Counted from the first letter of the stretch, positions 33,104 to 42,288 are shown. The stretch: 64,000 nucleotides of DNA from Flaviramulus multivorans (GCF_021728415.1 NZ_JAKKDV010000001.1:787977-851976); one strand, 5' to 3'. Notes: generated by a model not told the origin, from the letters alone. Made by a program: numbers and translations.

Positions 33104-35404
33104 TTATTTTTTCACTGCTTTTTTAGTAATCACACTCCCATTTGATAAGGCTACTTTAGCAATGTAAATGGTACTACTCAAATTAGAAAGTGTATAGACT
33201 TCAGTGCTGTTTCGTCCTTTAAAATCATACAATTGTCTTCCTAAAAGATCGTAAATAAACACATTTTGAATGCTCAGATTATCCGAGGTACTAAACTGTA
33301 CGCGGTTGTTATCTAACTCTATAATTCTTAAAGAATTTGAATTTACAGTAAATTCATCCGTAGATAAAGCTGCAGCACTATAACCAATTTCAAATCGGTC
33401 ATTAAATTCACCAACTTCAGAAGTAAATGAATAATCAGAAGCCGATAAATCATGCGTTGTATTTAATAGGTTATCTTTTAAATACACAGGATTGTTATTT
33501 AAAAAGTCACCGTGCATTTGAGCAATTGATAATTTATAAAGAGTAGGCACCGTAATATTTGTTGCAAACCCAAGCTTTACAATTTCATCTTCATTTAAAC
33601 TATTAGGGTTTTTTCCTTGAATAGCGAACTTTTTGTTAGAACTTTCAATAATAGAATATAAAGCAGCAGGGAAATCAGCATTTAGGAGGCGTTTAGCGTC
33701 ATAAGACGAATCATCTTCGTCATTAGTCGCGCCATTAACATAAGCCACTAGAATTTGATTAAACACGCCATTGTCTGAGGTTAAATTAACCCATAATCTA
33801 TTGGCGTTAGAAGTCGTTTTTCCTTTAGTGATAGCATTCTTAAAAAACTGAGAGTTACTGGTGCCATCTGCCATACGCATCGCGTTGGTAAATGTTACAT
33901 TACCATTAGCTACACTCGTAATGAAAAATCCTTGACCTGATGGAACATATTGCGTTGGCGTAACACCACTTGCTCCAGCAATACCACCACTACCAACAGT
34001 GTAAGTTGCATAATCATTTTGACTAAAATTTTCTTGTTGATGACCAGGATTTGATGTATCAGGTGGTGTGGCCTGTGACCAAAAATAAGCGGCTCCATTA
34101 ACGACTCCAGAATTTGCAGCATAAAATGTATCAAAATCTATGGCGCCTGGGTACGGATTTCCAATAAAGTTCCAGCTTCCAGCAATATTAGCAGCGTTAT
34201 ATGAGATACCCGTTGAAACATCGCCAGTATTGAAAGGGCCTTCAAACGAAGCAATATCTGTTGCGCCAGGGAAATGAAATCTACCAGCGGTAGCTGCATA
34301 CCCAACACCAGGTTGCATAACGGCACTTCCTGTAGCTATAGCCCAATCATCACCATTATCATCAATATCATTGCCACCAGTATCTAAATAATTAGCTGCA
34401 ATAAAATAAAAACGCCTATCACCATCTGTAAATGGGAATGCATCAGCGATGGTTTCGCCAACAACCGGCGAACTCCAATACGTATAATGGTACCATTGTG
34501 CTTTTGGCGCAGTTGTTTTGTTAACCCTTGCTAAACCACCAGCATTTACGGTAAAAGTCCCTAAGTCATCATTTTGCACAAAATTACCAGCTGTTTGAAC
34601 AATAAGATTTCCATCAACTACAGCATCATTTTCTATATAAATAAAAGTACCGTCATTTACGTTTAAGGTAAAACCAGCATTTACAGTTAAACTACAGGCG
34701 CTAAAATTACCGTTTGCGCCAGTATTATAATTTCCATTAATTACAGCAGCATCACTAGTTGTAGGCGCAGCTGGTAACCAAGCTGCTCCATTCCAAGTAG
34801 ATGTTAAACCAACACATCCAGGGAGCGCTGTAACAACTCCATTAATAACAATTCCTTTATTGACAGCCGTATTTTGCTCTATATCAAAAGTTCCAGCCGC
34901 ACTTCCTGCATTAAAAGCATATAATCGAAATGTTATAGTTCCCGAAACATTTATAATAGAAGACAGGTCTATTCCATTATTATTTTCACTTCCTGCTGAA
35001 ACTGCCGCATCTGTAAATATCGATGTAAATCCAGATCCAGTGTCAACCTGAATATCAACCATTGTCGGACCTTGCCCACTTCGATCATATGTAATATTCA
35101 TTGTTGACAAACTAATTTGATATCCTGAATTCGGGGTTAAAGTCCATTCTAAATAATCATTTGCATCAATAACACCAGCGGTTGTCCAATCCCTAGAATT
35201 ATATGTTCCTCCGGCATTTAAGTTTATACCTGAACTTCTACAAATTCCAGTTGTTGTTATATTTGCATCACTAGAAACGGTTCCGCTACAGCCTATATTT
35301 TGAAGTGAACTAAATGAAGCTATTTCTTGTCCAAAATTAAAATGAATCAGTCCAATAAAGGCAACAAAAAAAGCGAGGGATTTGGTGAGAGGGATTTTTT
35401 TCAT
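33104..35404 (-). CDS. Large secreted protein with T9SS type A sorting domain
   Basis: 766 residues from the ATG at 35402-35404, which opens a signal peptide (MKKIPLTKSLAFFVAFIGLIHFNFGQ); 38 further in-frame codons upstream look unrelated. The middle is low-complexity beta-rich sequence with G, N, T and D repeats and no Cys-based or enzymatic motif I recognise, resembling surface adhesin-like flavobacterial proteins. The last ~75 residues (LRIIELDNNRVQFSTSDN, VFIYDLLGRQLYD, IYIAKVALSNG, ITKKAVKK) are a classic type A C-terminal domain that directs export by the type IX system and attachment or release at the surface. A strong terminator follows. Cargo function is unknown. Confidence 0.85.
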   Translation of the reverse strand: MKKIPLTKSLAFFVAFIGLIHFNFGQEIASFSSLQNIGCSGTVSSDANITTTGICRSSGINLNAGGTYNSRDWTTAGVIDANDYLEWTLTPNSGYQISLSTMNITYDRSGQGPTMVDIQVDTGSGFTSIFTDAAVSAGSENNNGIDLSSIINVSGTITFRLYAFNAGSAAGTFDIEQNTAVNKGIVINGVVTALPGCVGLTSTWNGAAWLPAAPTTSDAAVINGNYNTGANGNFSACSLTVNAGFTLNVNDGTFIYIENDAVVDGNLIVQTAGNFVQNDDLGTFTVNAGGLARVNKTTAPKAQWYHYTYWSSPVVGETIADAFPFTDGDRRFYFIAANYLDTGGNDIDDNGDDWAIATGSAVMQPGVGYAATAGRFHFPGATDIASFEGPFNTGDVSTGISYNAANIAGSWNFIGNPYPGAIDFDTFYAANSGVVNGAAYFWSQATPPDTSNPGHQQENFSQNDYATYTVGSGGIAGASGVTPTQYVPSGQGFFITSVANGNVTFTNAMRMADGTSNSQFFKNAITKGKTTSNANRLWVNLTSDNGVFNQILVAYVNGATNDEDDSSYDAKRLLNADFPAALYSIIESSNKKFAIQGKNPNSLNEDEIVKLGFATNITVPTLYKLSIAQMHGDFLNNNPVYLKDNLLNTTHDLSASDYSFTSEVGEFNDRFEIGYSAAALSTDEFTVNSNSLRIIELDNNRVQFSTSDNLSIQNVFIYDLLGRQLYDFKGRNSTEVYTLSNLSSTIYIAKVALSNGSVITKKAVKK

Positions 35405-35512
35405 AGCTGTTAAGTATTCAAACATGTACTTTGTATAGTACAGTCGATTTGGTTTTTTATAATTTTTTTTACTAATTATTACTGTTTCAATTGTTATTTT
35501 TGAGACATAAAT

Positions 35513-35986
35513 ATGCAATCAAAAAAAACATATACACTACAAGAGGCTACTAAAAAACTAGAGCATTATTGTGCGTATCAAGAACGTTGTCATCAAGAAG
35601 TTAGAAAAAAACTAGAATCTATGCACATGATACCCGAAGCTATCGATGTGATTATAGTTCATCTTTTAAAACATAACTTTCTTAACGAAGAACGTTTTGC
35701 CAAAACATTTGTGCGAGGTAAGTTTAGAATAAAGGCTTGGGGCCGACGCCGTTTAACTTATGAACTTAAGAAAAAGGACATAAGCAAAGTTAATATAAAT
35801 CAAGCACTTACTGAAATAGAAAATGAGGAGTATATCGAGGTTTTCAATGAGTTAGCCGAAAAAAAGGCTCGTTTAATTAAAGAAACCAACGTTTATAAAA
35901 AAAGAAAGAAATTAATCGATTATCTGTCGTATAAAGGCTTTGAAACGCACTTAGTCTACGAAAAAGCTAATGAATTAGTTAAATAA
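35513..35986 (+). CDS. recX: Regulatory protein RecX
   Basis: 157 residues composed of three-helix RecX repeats, with LEHYCAYQERCHQEVRKKL, the HNFLNEERFAKTFVRGKFRIKAWGRRRL core and a C-terminal KKRKKLIDYLSYKGFETHLVYE. RecX binds RecA filaments and limits strand exchange. The gene is not next to recA here, which is usual in flavobacteria. It is divergent from the T9SS cargo gene, with 108 bases between the starts, and is followed by a palindromic intergenic element. Confidence 0.93.
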   Translation: MQSKKTYTLQEATKKLEHYCAYQERCHQEVRKKLESMHMIPEAIDVIIVHLLKHNFLNEERFAKTFVRGKFRIKAWGRRRLTYELKKKDISKVNINQALTEIENEEYIEVFNELAEKKARLIKETNVYKKRKKLIDYLSYKGFETHLVYEKANELVK

Positions 35987-36032
35987 GCGATTTAAATCTG
36001 CTACAAATAAAGGTTATTTAACGAATCTAGAT

Positions 36033-36153
36033 GTCAGTTTGAGTGGTCCCGATTTTTTATCGGGATTGTATCGAGAACAAGCTTGTGTAAACAAAAACAT
36101 ATTCTCGATACTAATTTTACTCATTTTCAATCGTAAAATTCACTCGAATTGAC
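36033..36153. repeat. Nested palindromic intergenic element
   Basis: About 121 bases between recX and the next gene with three levels of symmetry. The outer arms are GTCAGTTTGAGTG (36033-36045) and CACTCGAATTGAC (36141-36153), pairing 11 of 13. An inner hairpin TCCCGAT/ATCGGGA lies at 36047-36065, and TATCGAGAA/TTCTCGATA at 36069-36077 and 36102-36110. This is the layout of a miniature repeat (REP or MITE-like) family that I recall from flavobacterial intergenic regions. It may also stop transcription from both sides. Confidence 0.7.
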
Positions 36154-36161
36154 AATGGATT

Positions 36162-36653
36162 TTATAAATTAAAAGAAGCACCAAGACTTAATGTAAACTG
36201 GTTGTGCAACTTTTCAGCAGGCGTTAAAGCCTCTGTATTGTATTTAGCCAAAGGCACATTAAGTTCGGTGTAAATTCCAAAACCATCTGTAAAAAAGTAA
36301 CGCGCACCCAAATGGCCACCTAAATTCTTAAGGCTAAAGTTTAATCCTGGATATATATCAAATTTATGATCACCGCTAATTACATTGCCTAAGTTGGCAT
36401 TAAATCTGCCTTTTACATCAAATCGGTCATCAAATTCAGCATTAATAGCATCATCAACACCCAATACATAGGTAGAAGATATTCCAAACGACATATTATC
36501 TCCAACACCAAAATCATAACTTATATTGAGTCCGTTGCCATTATCCTGAAAATTTGCACCTACTTGAAATTTGTTGTCTCCGCTTCCAATAAAAGCTTGT
36601 GCGTTTATAAGCGATACACTTAGGATAGATACTAATAAGATGAATTGTTTCAT
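36162..36653 (-). CDS. Small outer-membrane beta-barrel-like protein
   Basis: 163 residues with a signal peptide (MKQFILLVSILSVSLINAQ). The mature sequence is glycine/aromatic-rich amphipathic strands (NKFQVGANFQDNGNGLNISY, MSFGISSTYVLGVDD, HLGARYFFTDGFGIYTELNV) and ends FTLSLGASFNL, a terminal aromatic/hydrophobic strand typical of eight-stranded outer-membrane barrels. It may belong to the DUF6646 family, a tentative recollection. It is monocistronic, between the palindromic element and the cupin-like gene. No function can be given. Confidence 0.75.
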   Translation of the reverse strand: MKQFILLVSILSVSLINAQAFIGSGDNKFQVGANFQDNGNGLNISYDFGVGDNMSFGISSTYVLGVDDAINAEFDDRFDVKGRFNANLGNVISGDHKFDIYPGLNFSLKNLGGHLGARYFFTDGFGIYTELNVPLAKYNTEALTPAEKLHNQFTLSLGASFNL

Positions 36654-36715
36654 GGTTTTATTTAAAATTTAAAGCGGGCAAATATATAATAAAATTGTAT
36701 AAATAAGGTATTTAT

Positions 36716-37576
36716 TTAAGGTGCTTTGTGGGTTCTTACAATGGCTTGCTCGTTTTTCCAATCAATCCATTTTTGTCCCTTCATTTTACGCATTACATTG
36801 TCAAAATTGCGCATAATTAAAATGTTGTAAATAGCTTTACTAAAGTTTTTAGGATTTCTGGCAATAGCCCGTAAACTCATTGAAAACCCTGGCGTAATAT
36901 ACCGCATATAATGCCAATAGCCTTCGGGCATATACAAAACCTCACCATGGTTGAGCTCGGTTTGGTAACCTTTAGCTTTTTTAAGCATGGGCCATTTTTC
37001 AAAATCAGGATTGTTAAAATCTATATCTTCTCGGGTAATTAACGAATGCGGAATTTTGTATAAGTATTTGTTTTGGTTTTGGTCAAACAAAATAACTTGC
37101 TTTTTACCTTCAAAATGAAAATGAAAAATATTAGCCAAATCAATATCGTAGTGCATAAAAGTATACGAATCCCGACCACCAAAAAACAGCATCGGAATCC
37201 CTTTCAAAAGGCGCAATCCAAAATCAGGAAACATAAAATCCTTTTGTAGCTCGGGTAATTCTTTAATCGCATTCCATAAAAAAATGCGATACCTTGTTGG
37301 TTCGCGCTTCAACAAATCTATATAATCAGCCAACTTCATTTTAGCATGTGGCTCGTTAAAACCATCTTTATAATCCACTGGACGATCGTCATAAAGCGGA
37401 ATAGTAATATCTCCGCCAATGGTTTTCATATAGTCTAAATTCCATTTGCTATACGCAGGCCAATCTTCAATAAAGCGCTCAATAACCACAGGTTTTTGCG
37501 GCTTAAAATAGTGCTTTAAAAAGTCCTCTTTAGTTATTGTTTTAACGCGAGGTATGTCTTGTAAGTTTAACAACAA
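36716..37576 (-). CDS. JmjC/cupin_8-type Fe(II)/2-oxoglutarate oxygenase-like protein
   Basis: 286 residues without signal peptide, so cytoplasmic. The fold is the FIH/JmjC double-stranded beta-helix: PQKPVVIERFIEDWPAYSKW near the N-terminus, the iron-binding HxD in FMHYDIDLANIFHFHFEGKK, and the distal His in LYMPEGYWHYM. The Lys of FEGKKQVILF is a candidate 2-oxoglutarate-binding residue. Members hydroxylate amino-acid side chains in proteins or act on small molecules; in flavobacteria the target is unknown. The gene is single. It starts 60 bases from the right-hand palindromic element. Confidence 0.88.
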   Translation of the reverse strand: MLLNLQDIPRVKTITKEDFLKHYFKPQKPVVIERFIEDWPAYSKWNLDYMKTIGGDITIPLYDDRPVDYKDGFNEPHAKMKLADYIDLLKREPTRYRIFLWNAIKELPELQKDFMFPDFGLRLLKGIPMLFFGGRDSYTFMHYDIDLANIFHFHFEGKKQVILFDQNQNKYLYKIPHSLITREDIDFNNPDFEKWPMLKKAKGYQTELNHGEVLYMPEGYWHYMRYITPGFSMSLRAIARNPKNFSKAIYNILIMRNFDNVMRKMKGQKWIDWKNEQAIVRTHKAP

Positions 37577-37635
37577 GGCTATAAAATTTTAATGGCCAAA
37601 GTTAATAAAACGTTACCAAATGTAAAATAGTATTT

Positions 37636-37766
37636 GGGCGTTACCCTTTGGGTCGGGCTATGTGTTTCAAGTCCTCGTCGTAACTCACTTTGGGCTTTTC
37701 ACTTCAAATGCGTAGCATTCACGATTTCCTTGATTTAAAAATAAATCCATGAGTAATCCCTAACGC
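37636..37766. repeat. REP-like intergenic element with GGGCGTTA/TAACGC ends
   Basis: A 131-base stretch starting GGGCGTTACCC and ending AATCCCTAACGC, with GCGTTA (37638-37643) and TAACGC (37761-37766) as terminal inverted repeats. Its composition (GGGTCGGGCT, TCAAGTCCTCGTCG) is GC-richer than the surrounding intergenic DNA. It resembles a repeat family I recall from many Bacteroidota genomes, with ends like GGGCG...TCGGGCT...AATCCCTAACGC; this copy looks decayed in the middle. It lies between the JmjC gene and the DUF3784 gene. Confidence 0.6.
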
Positions 37767-37774
37767 GAAAAATG

Positions 37775-38083
37775 TTACCTATTAATTTTATACTTATTGG
37801 AGTTCGAAATAATAATTAAATAAGGTACACCACAAATTATTGCAACAAAAAAAGCGTAAGTTTCTATGTTTGGTAGGTTTAGCCATTTTGATAAAATAAA
37901 GCCTATAATTATAACAAATGCCATTGCAAACATAGTATTCCTAAAAACCGTTGCAACACCTTCAATATCGTACTTTTCTTTTTCTTCTTTAGGCATGGTA
38001 TTATAACCAGCTATTAAGAAGTAGAGTTTACCATGCTTAATTAAAATGCCAAGAATAATAAATATAAAGGCAACAACTATCAT
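37775..38083 (-). CDS. DUF3784-family small membrane protein
   Basis: 102 residues with three membrane helices (1-15, ~50-65, ~74-92). The segment HGKLYFLIAGYNTMPKEEKEKYD between the first two is the DUF3784 signature. The family is of unknown function and common as a small inner-membrane protein. It starts 7 bases after the bioB stop, so it is probably read through from the biotin operon, with no evident role in biotin synthesis. Confidence 0.85.
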   Translation of the reverse strand: MIVVAFIFIILGILIKHGKLYFLIAGYNTMPKEEKEKYDIEGVATVFRNTMFAMAFVIIIGFILSKWLNLPNIETYAFFVAIICGVPYLIIISNSNKYKINR

Positions 38084-38089
38084 TATAAT

Positions 38090-39184
38090 TTACTTAACTG
38101 CTTTAGCTTTTTGTTTAGCCGCTTCGTTACGTTCAATAGTATGCTCGGGCCTTGTCCATTTAGGTTTTTCACCTAAAGGATGCAATTGAGATTCGCTTGC
38201 TTCAACCGTTTTAGGTTGCATCTTTTTTATAAAAGGTTTTTGCGGATTTAACCCAAGCAACTCAAACATTTTCATGTCTTCATTTACATCGGGGTTTGGA
38301 GTAGTCAATAATTTATCACCCGCAAAAATAGAATTTGCACCAGCAAAAAAGCACATCGCTTGTCCTTCACGCGTCATTTCTGTTCTACCAGCACTTAAGC
38401 GCACTTGGGTTTCTGGCATGACGATACGGGTTGTGGCAACCATACGTATCATTTCCCAAATAGAAACAGGTTCTTGGTCCTCTAATGGCGTTCCTTCAAC
38501 AGCAACCAAGGCATTAATGGGTACCGATTCTGGCTGTGGATTTAAAGTAGCAAGAGCTACAAGCATACCTGCACGGTCTTCTATTTTTTCTCCCATACCT
38601 ATAATACCACCACTACAAACGGTAACATTTGTTTTACGTACGTTATCAATCGTTTCTAAGCGGTCCTCAAAACCACGTGTCGAAATCACTTCTTTATAAT
38701 ATTCTTCTGATGAATCTAAATTATGGTTGTAAGCATACAAACCAGCTTCGGCTAAACGTTTTGCTTGATTTTCTGTTATCATACCTAAGGTACAACATAC
38801 TTCCATATCAAGTTTATTAATGGTACGTACCATTTCTAAAACTTGGTCAAACTCTTCACCATCTTTTACATTTCTCCATGCAGCACCCATACAAACGCGC
38901 GAACTTCCACTCGATTTGGCTCGTAAGGCTTGGGCTTTTACTTGTTGCACACTCATTAAATCATTGCCTTCAATATTGGTGTGATAACGGGCTGCTTGCG
39001 GACAATACCCACAATCTTCTGGACAACCACCGGTTTTAATAGACAACAATGTGCTTACCTGCACGGTGTTTGGGTCGTGATGTTTACGATGTACCGTGGC
39101 TGCTTCGTAAAGCAGCTCCATTAAAGGCTTGTTGTATATATTTAGAATCTCTTCTTTAGTCCAATTGTGTTTTGTCTCGCTCAT
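38090..39184 (-). CDS. bioB: Biotin synthase BioB
   Basis: 364-residue radical-SAM enzyme that inserts sulfur into dethiobiotin. The SAM-cluster motif is GGCPEDCGYCPQA (CxxxCxxC). Other conserved parts are SRVCMGAAWRN, CCTLGM, AYNHNLDSSEEYY, CSGGIIGMGE and RLSAGRTEM with the [2Fe-2S] ligand Arg region. The last ~35 residues (KMQPKTVEASESQLHPLGE...AAKQKAKAVK) are a charged tail beyond the usual core. It follows the ketosynthase gene by 50 bases in the minus-strand bio run and precedes DUF3784 by 6 bases. Confidence 0.97.
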   Translation of the reverse strand: MSETKHNWTKEEILNIYNKPLMELLYEAATVHRKHHDPNTVQVSTLLSIKTGGCPEDCGYCPQAARYHTNIEGNDLMSVQQVKAQALRAKSSGSSRVCMGAAWRNVKDGEEFDQVLEMVRTINKLDMEVCCTLGMITENQAKRLAEAGLYAYNHNLDSSEEYYKEVISTRGFEDRLETIDNVRKTNVTVCSGGIIGMGEKIEDRAGMLVALATLNPQPESVPINALVAVEGTPLEDQEPVSIWEMIRMVATTRIVMPETQVRLSAGRTEMTREGQAMCFFAGANSIFAGDKLLTTPNPDVNEDMKMFELLGLNPQKPFIKKMQPKTVEASESQLHPLGEKPKWTRPEHTIERNEAAKQKAKAVK

Positions 39185-39234
39185 GTATCTGGTAGTTTGT
39201 TAAAATCAAAAATACTAATTATAAAGATATACTT

Positions 39235-40389
39235 TTACTTTTTACGTAATAATATAGAAACGGCATTACCTCCAAAACCTACGGCATTAACCATAATGTT
39301 TTTAATACTATCTGGTGTTTTTTGGTTTTCTATGTAAGGAACCCCAATAAATTTTTGGTGTTGCAGCATCAAAACGGCCAATTCAATACTTAGTGCACCC
39401 GATGCTCCAAACGTATGCCCAATTTTCCATTTATTGGTTGTTAGTGCAGGCATATTTTTAAAAAGAGTTTTAATGGCTTTATGTTCAGATAAGTCGCCTT
39501 TTATAGTTCCTGGAGCATGCATAACAATAATATCAACATCGTTAGGATTTGTATCGCCTAATGCCATTTGCATAGACTTTTGAAAACATTTAGCATCTTT
39601 TGAGATGGAAATGTTATGTTCTAAAATTTCGGTGGCGTAACCAATGCCAACTATAGTGGCTAATGCATTTTTCGGTTCGCCAGCTTCTAAGCAAATCATA
39701 GAAGCACCTTCGCCTAAAACCATAGTGTTATGTTTTTTGTTGAGGTCTAATGCACGACAAGGGTAGCTTTGGTTGTAATCAGCATATATTTTTAAAGCCT
39801 TCATTTGCGCAATGGTAAAAGGTGTTAACGGTGCTTCGCTACCACCAACCAAAAACCTTTTGCACATACCAGCATTTATCCAGGCAATCCCATTTAATAG
39901 GGCATGTAAAGCTGTAGAACAGGTTATAGAATGACTTATTTCAGGGCCTTGGGTTTGTAAATCGTGTGCTACCCATGATGATATGTTACCCAAGGTAGTT
40001 GTTGGCGATGTTAATGTTTTAGCTTTTTGACTTATAACAAAGTCTTTATGATATTTTTCAAAAAGATGCGTTGCACCTCTTGAAGACCCTATATTTATGC
40101 CGAAATTGTCAGAGCCATTCCAAAGGGCTTGCTTAACAGCCTGCCTAGATGCATAAATAGCATATAAAACAGTATCATCTAGAGATTTATATTTGCTTTC
40201 GGATTGTCTTAATACTTCAATGTCATGCTTAGCTTTTGCAGGAATCTCAGCTACTAAAACATTTCCATTTTGAAATGATTTTTCAGTAATACAATGCGTA
40301 TTGTTTTGATAGCTTTCCCAAGCTTTTTCTAAAGTAGTGCCTAAAGGGGAAATAGAAACAACAGCGGTTATGGAGATTGGTTTTTGCAA
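39235..40389 (-). CDS. Beta-ketoacyl synthase within the biotin operon
   Basis: 384-residue thiolase-fold condensing enzyme of the FabF type, with all three catalytic residues: Cys157 (ITCSTALHALL), His291 (VMHAPGT) and His325 (GHTFGASGALSIE). It is shorter and more divergent than FabF of fatty-acid synthesis (~415 residues). It sits between bioA (22 bases upstream) and bioB (50 bases downstream), so it is transcribed with biotin genes. No bioC or bioH is in the window. A role in making the pimeloyl-thioester precursor is the obvious inference; similarity to chain-length factors or to polyketide enzymes is the alternative. Confidence 0.88.
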   Translation of the reverse strand: MQKPISITAVVSISPLGTTLEKAWESYQNNTHCITEKSFQNGNVLVAEIPAKAKHDIEVLRQSESKYKSLDDTVLYAIYASRQAVKQALWNGSDNFGINIGSSRGATHLFEKYHKDFVISQKAKTLTSPTTTLGNISSWVAHDLQTQGPEISHSITCSTALHALLNGIAWINAGMCKRFLVGGSEAPLTPFTIAQMKALKIYADYNQSYPCRALDLNKKHNTMVLGEGASMICLEAGEPKNALATIVGIGYATEILEHNISISKDAKCFQKSMQMALGDTNPNDVDIIVMHAPGTIKGDLSEHKAIKTLFKNMPALTTNKWKIGHTFGASGALSIELAVLMLQHQKFIGVPYIENQKTPDSIKNIMVNAVGFGGNAVSILLRKK

Positions 40390-40410
40390 AAGTTGGTTTT
40401 GAATGCAAAG

Positions 40411-41676
40411 TTATACTATTTCTAAAGCATCTTCAATAACTGAATAAACTTTCTCTAATTGTTTTTTTGTAATTACATAAGGTGCTTGAATGTAAATAGT
40501 ATTTCCTAAAGGCCTTAAGAACACACCATTATCCATAAAAAATTTAAATAGTTTGTCGCGCAAATTTCCATAACGCTCCATTTCTATATTTAAATCTAAA
40601 GCAAAAATGATTCCTGTTTGCCTAATAGATTTTACTTTGGGGTGTTTTTTAATATAATTTCCGAACTTTTGATGTGAGCTTATAATTTCTTGAATACTAT
40701 TTTGAATATTTTCAGATTGTAATAACTCTATACTCGCCAAAGCAGCTGTACAGGCAAGTGGGTTTGCTGAATAAGTGTGTCCGTGAAAAAGTCCCTTGCT
40801 TATATCATCACTATAAAAAGCATCATATATTTTTTGGGAACAAGTCGTTAATGCCATAGGCAATAAACCTCCTGTTAATGCTTTACTCAAGCAGATAATG
40901 TCTGGTTGGGTATCCATATAAAGGGATGCAAAATGTTTTCCCGTTTTACCAAAACCAGTCATAACTTCATCAGCTACCGTAATAATTTGGTGTTCTTTAC
41001 AAAACATTAAAACAGCGTTTAAATCTTGGGCGTCGTGCATTTTCATAGCAGCAGCACCTTGCACTAATGGCTCGTAAACAAACCCCGCAACCTTACTTGT
41101 GGATACAATATCCTTTAAAGCATTTAAAATAGCGTCTAAATTTTTGCTATTCGGAACAGGGATGCGTTTTACTTCTAAAAAGAATTCCTCAAAGGGACCG
41201 TTATAAACTGATAATCCTGATACACTCATAGCTCCAAAGGTGTCACCATGAAATCCATCTTCAAAAGCAATTAAGGTATTTCGTTTTTCACCATTATTAA
41301 AATGATATTGCAACGCCATTTTAATACCAATTTCTACGCTGGTTGAACCATTATCACTAAAGAAAATTTTATTTTGATTTTTTGGCAGAATTTTAATGAG
41401 TGATTCGCTTAGTTTAATAGCAGGTTCGTGGGTGAATCCACTAAAAACCACTTGGTCTAGCTGTTTCATTTGCGCAGAAACCTGACTGGTAATATATGCA
41501 TTACAATGCCCGTACATGCAAGTGTACCAGGATGCAATGGCATCGATATATTCGTTTCCGTAATCATCATATAAAATACATCCTTTGGCTTTGGTTATAG
41601 CAGTAGTTTCCGGGTGCAGTTTGTGTTGCGTAAGCGGATGCCAAAGATGTTTTTTATCGCGTTCTTGTAAACTCAT
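40411..41676 (-). CDS. bioA: Adenosylmethionine-8-amino-7-oxononanoate aminotransferase BioA
   Basis: 421-residue class III aminotransferase that makes 7,8-diaminopelargonate using SAM as amino donor. The start RDKKHLWHPLTQHKLHPET is the BioA signature, with ASWYTCMYGHCNAYI, GSTSVEIGIKMALQYH, FEDGFHGDTFGAMSVSG, the PLP-lysine segment CLSKALTGGLLPMALTT and LFHGHTYSANPLACTAALAS. It overlaps bioD by 4 bases (ATGA), a common coupling in this operon, and is followed by the ketosynthase gene. Confidence 0.96.
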   Translation of the reverse strand: MSLQERDKKHLWHPLTQHKLHPETTAITKAKGCILYDDYGNEYIDAIASWYTCMYGHCNAYITSQVSAQMKQLDQVVFSGFTHEPAIKLSESLIKILPKNQNKIFFSDNGSTSVEIGIKMALQYHFNNGEKRNTLIAFEDGFHGDTFGAMSVSGLSVYNGPFEEFFLEVKRIPVPNSKNLDAILNALKDIVSTSKVAGFVYEPLVQGAAAMKMHDAQDLNAVLMFCKEHQIITVADEVMTGFGKTGKHFASLYMDTQPDIICLSKALTGGLLPMALTTCSQKIYDAFYSDDISKGLFHGHTYSANPLACTAALASIELLQSENIQNSIQEIISSHQKFGNYIKKHPKVKSIRQTGIIFALDLNIEMERYGNLRDKLFKFFMDNGVFLRPLGNTIYIQAPYVITKKQLEKVYSVIEDALEIV

Positions 41677-42287
41677 AATTTGTTTCTAAACATTTCAGCA
41701 TATTCCTTTATTACATTTCTGTCAAAATAAGGTTCTTCATCAATACGTCCTATAACTGTAACATTGGTCATTTTTTTGATGATATCTTCAGTCGATTTAT
41801 GCTCATTACCACTAAAAATAACCGATACATCAAACCCCTTTTCTTTTAAAGTGTTTATTGTTAAAAGAGAGTGATTAATACTTCCCAAATAATGCCTTGA
41901 CACTACAATAACTCTATAATTAGGTTTTATTAAATCTAGAACAGTTTGCGTATCATTTAAAGGAACTAATAGGCCGCCAGCACCTTCAATAACCAAATGA
42001 TTTTTAGTGCTTGGAACTTTAATTTTTTTTAAATCTATTTTAATACCGTCAATGTTCGCAGCCGCATGTGGACTCATGGGTGTATGCAATGCATAACTAT
42101 TTGGGTGAAACTTGGAGTTGCTATTTGAGATGAATCGTTCAACTTTTTTGGTATCACAGTTTTCCAAATCTCCAGCTTGAACTGGTTTCCAATAGTCGGC
42201 TTCTAATGCTTCGGTTATTATGGCGGAAGCCACAGTTTTTCCTACGTCCGTTGAGATGCCTGTTATAAAGTAAATTTTCTGATCCAT
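41673..42287 (-). CDS. bioD: Dethiobiotin synthetase BioD
   Basis: About 204 residues from the internal ATG (MDQKIYFITGISTDVGKTVA); an ATG four codons earlier would overlap bioF. The P-loop GISTDVGKT and KPVQAGD, plus VIEGAGGLLVPLN, are the ATP and carbamate-site motifs of BioD. The enzyme closes the ureido ring of dethiobiotin. The C-terminal part is shorter than in E. coli (225 residues). It overlaps bioA by 4 bases downstream and starts 2 bases from the bioF stop. Confidence 0.94.
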   Translation of the reverse strand: MDQKIYFITGISTDVGKTVASAIITEALEADYWKPVQAGDLENCDTKKVERFISNSNSKFHPNSYALHTPMSPHAAANIDGIKIDLKKIKVPSTKNHLVIEGAGGLLVPLNDTQTVLDLIKPNYRVIVVSRHYLGSINHSLLTINTLKEKGFDVSVIFSGNEHKSTEDIIKKMTNVTVIGRIDEEPYFDRNVIKEYAEMFRNKL

Positions 42288-42288
42288 A

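Noticed and set aside
38274-38699. 141-codon plus-strand frame across bioB
   Set aside because: Antisense shadow of a highly conserved enzyme; composition is that of reversed bioB codons, with no signal or motif.
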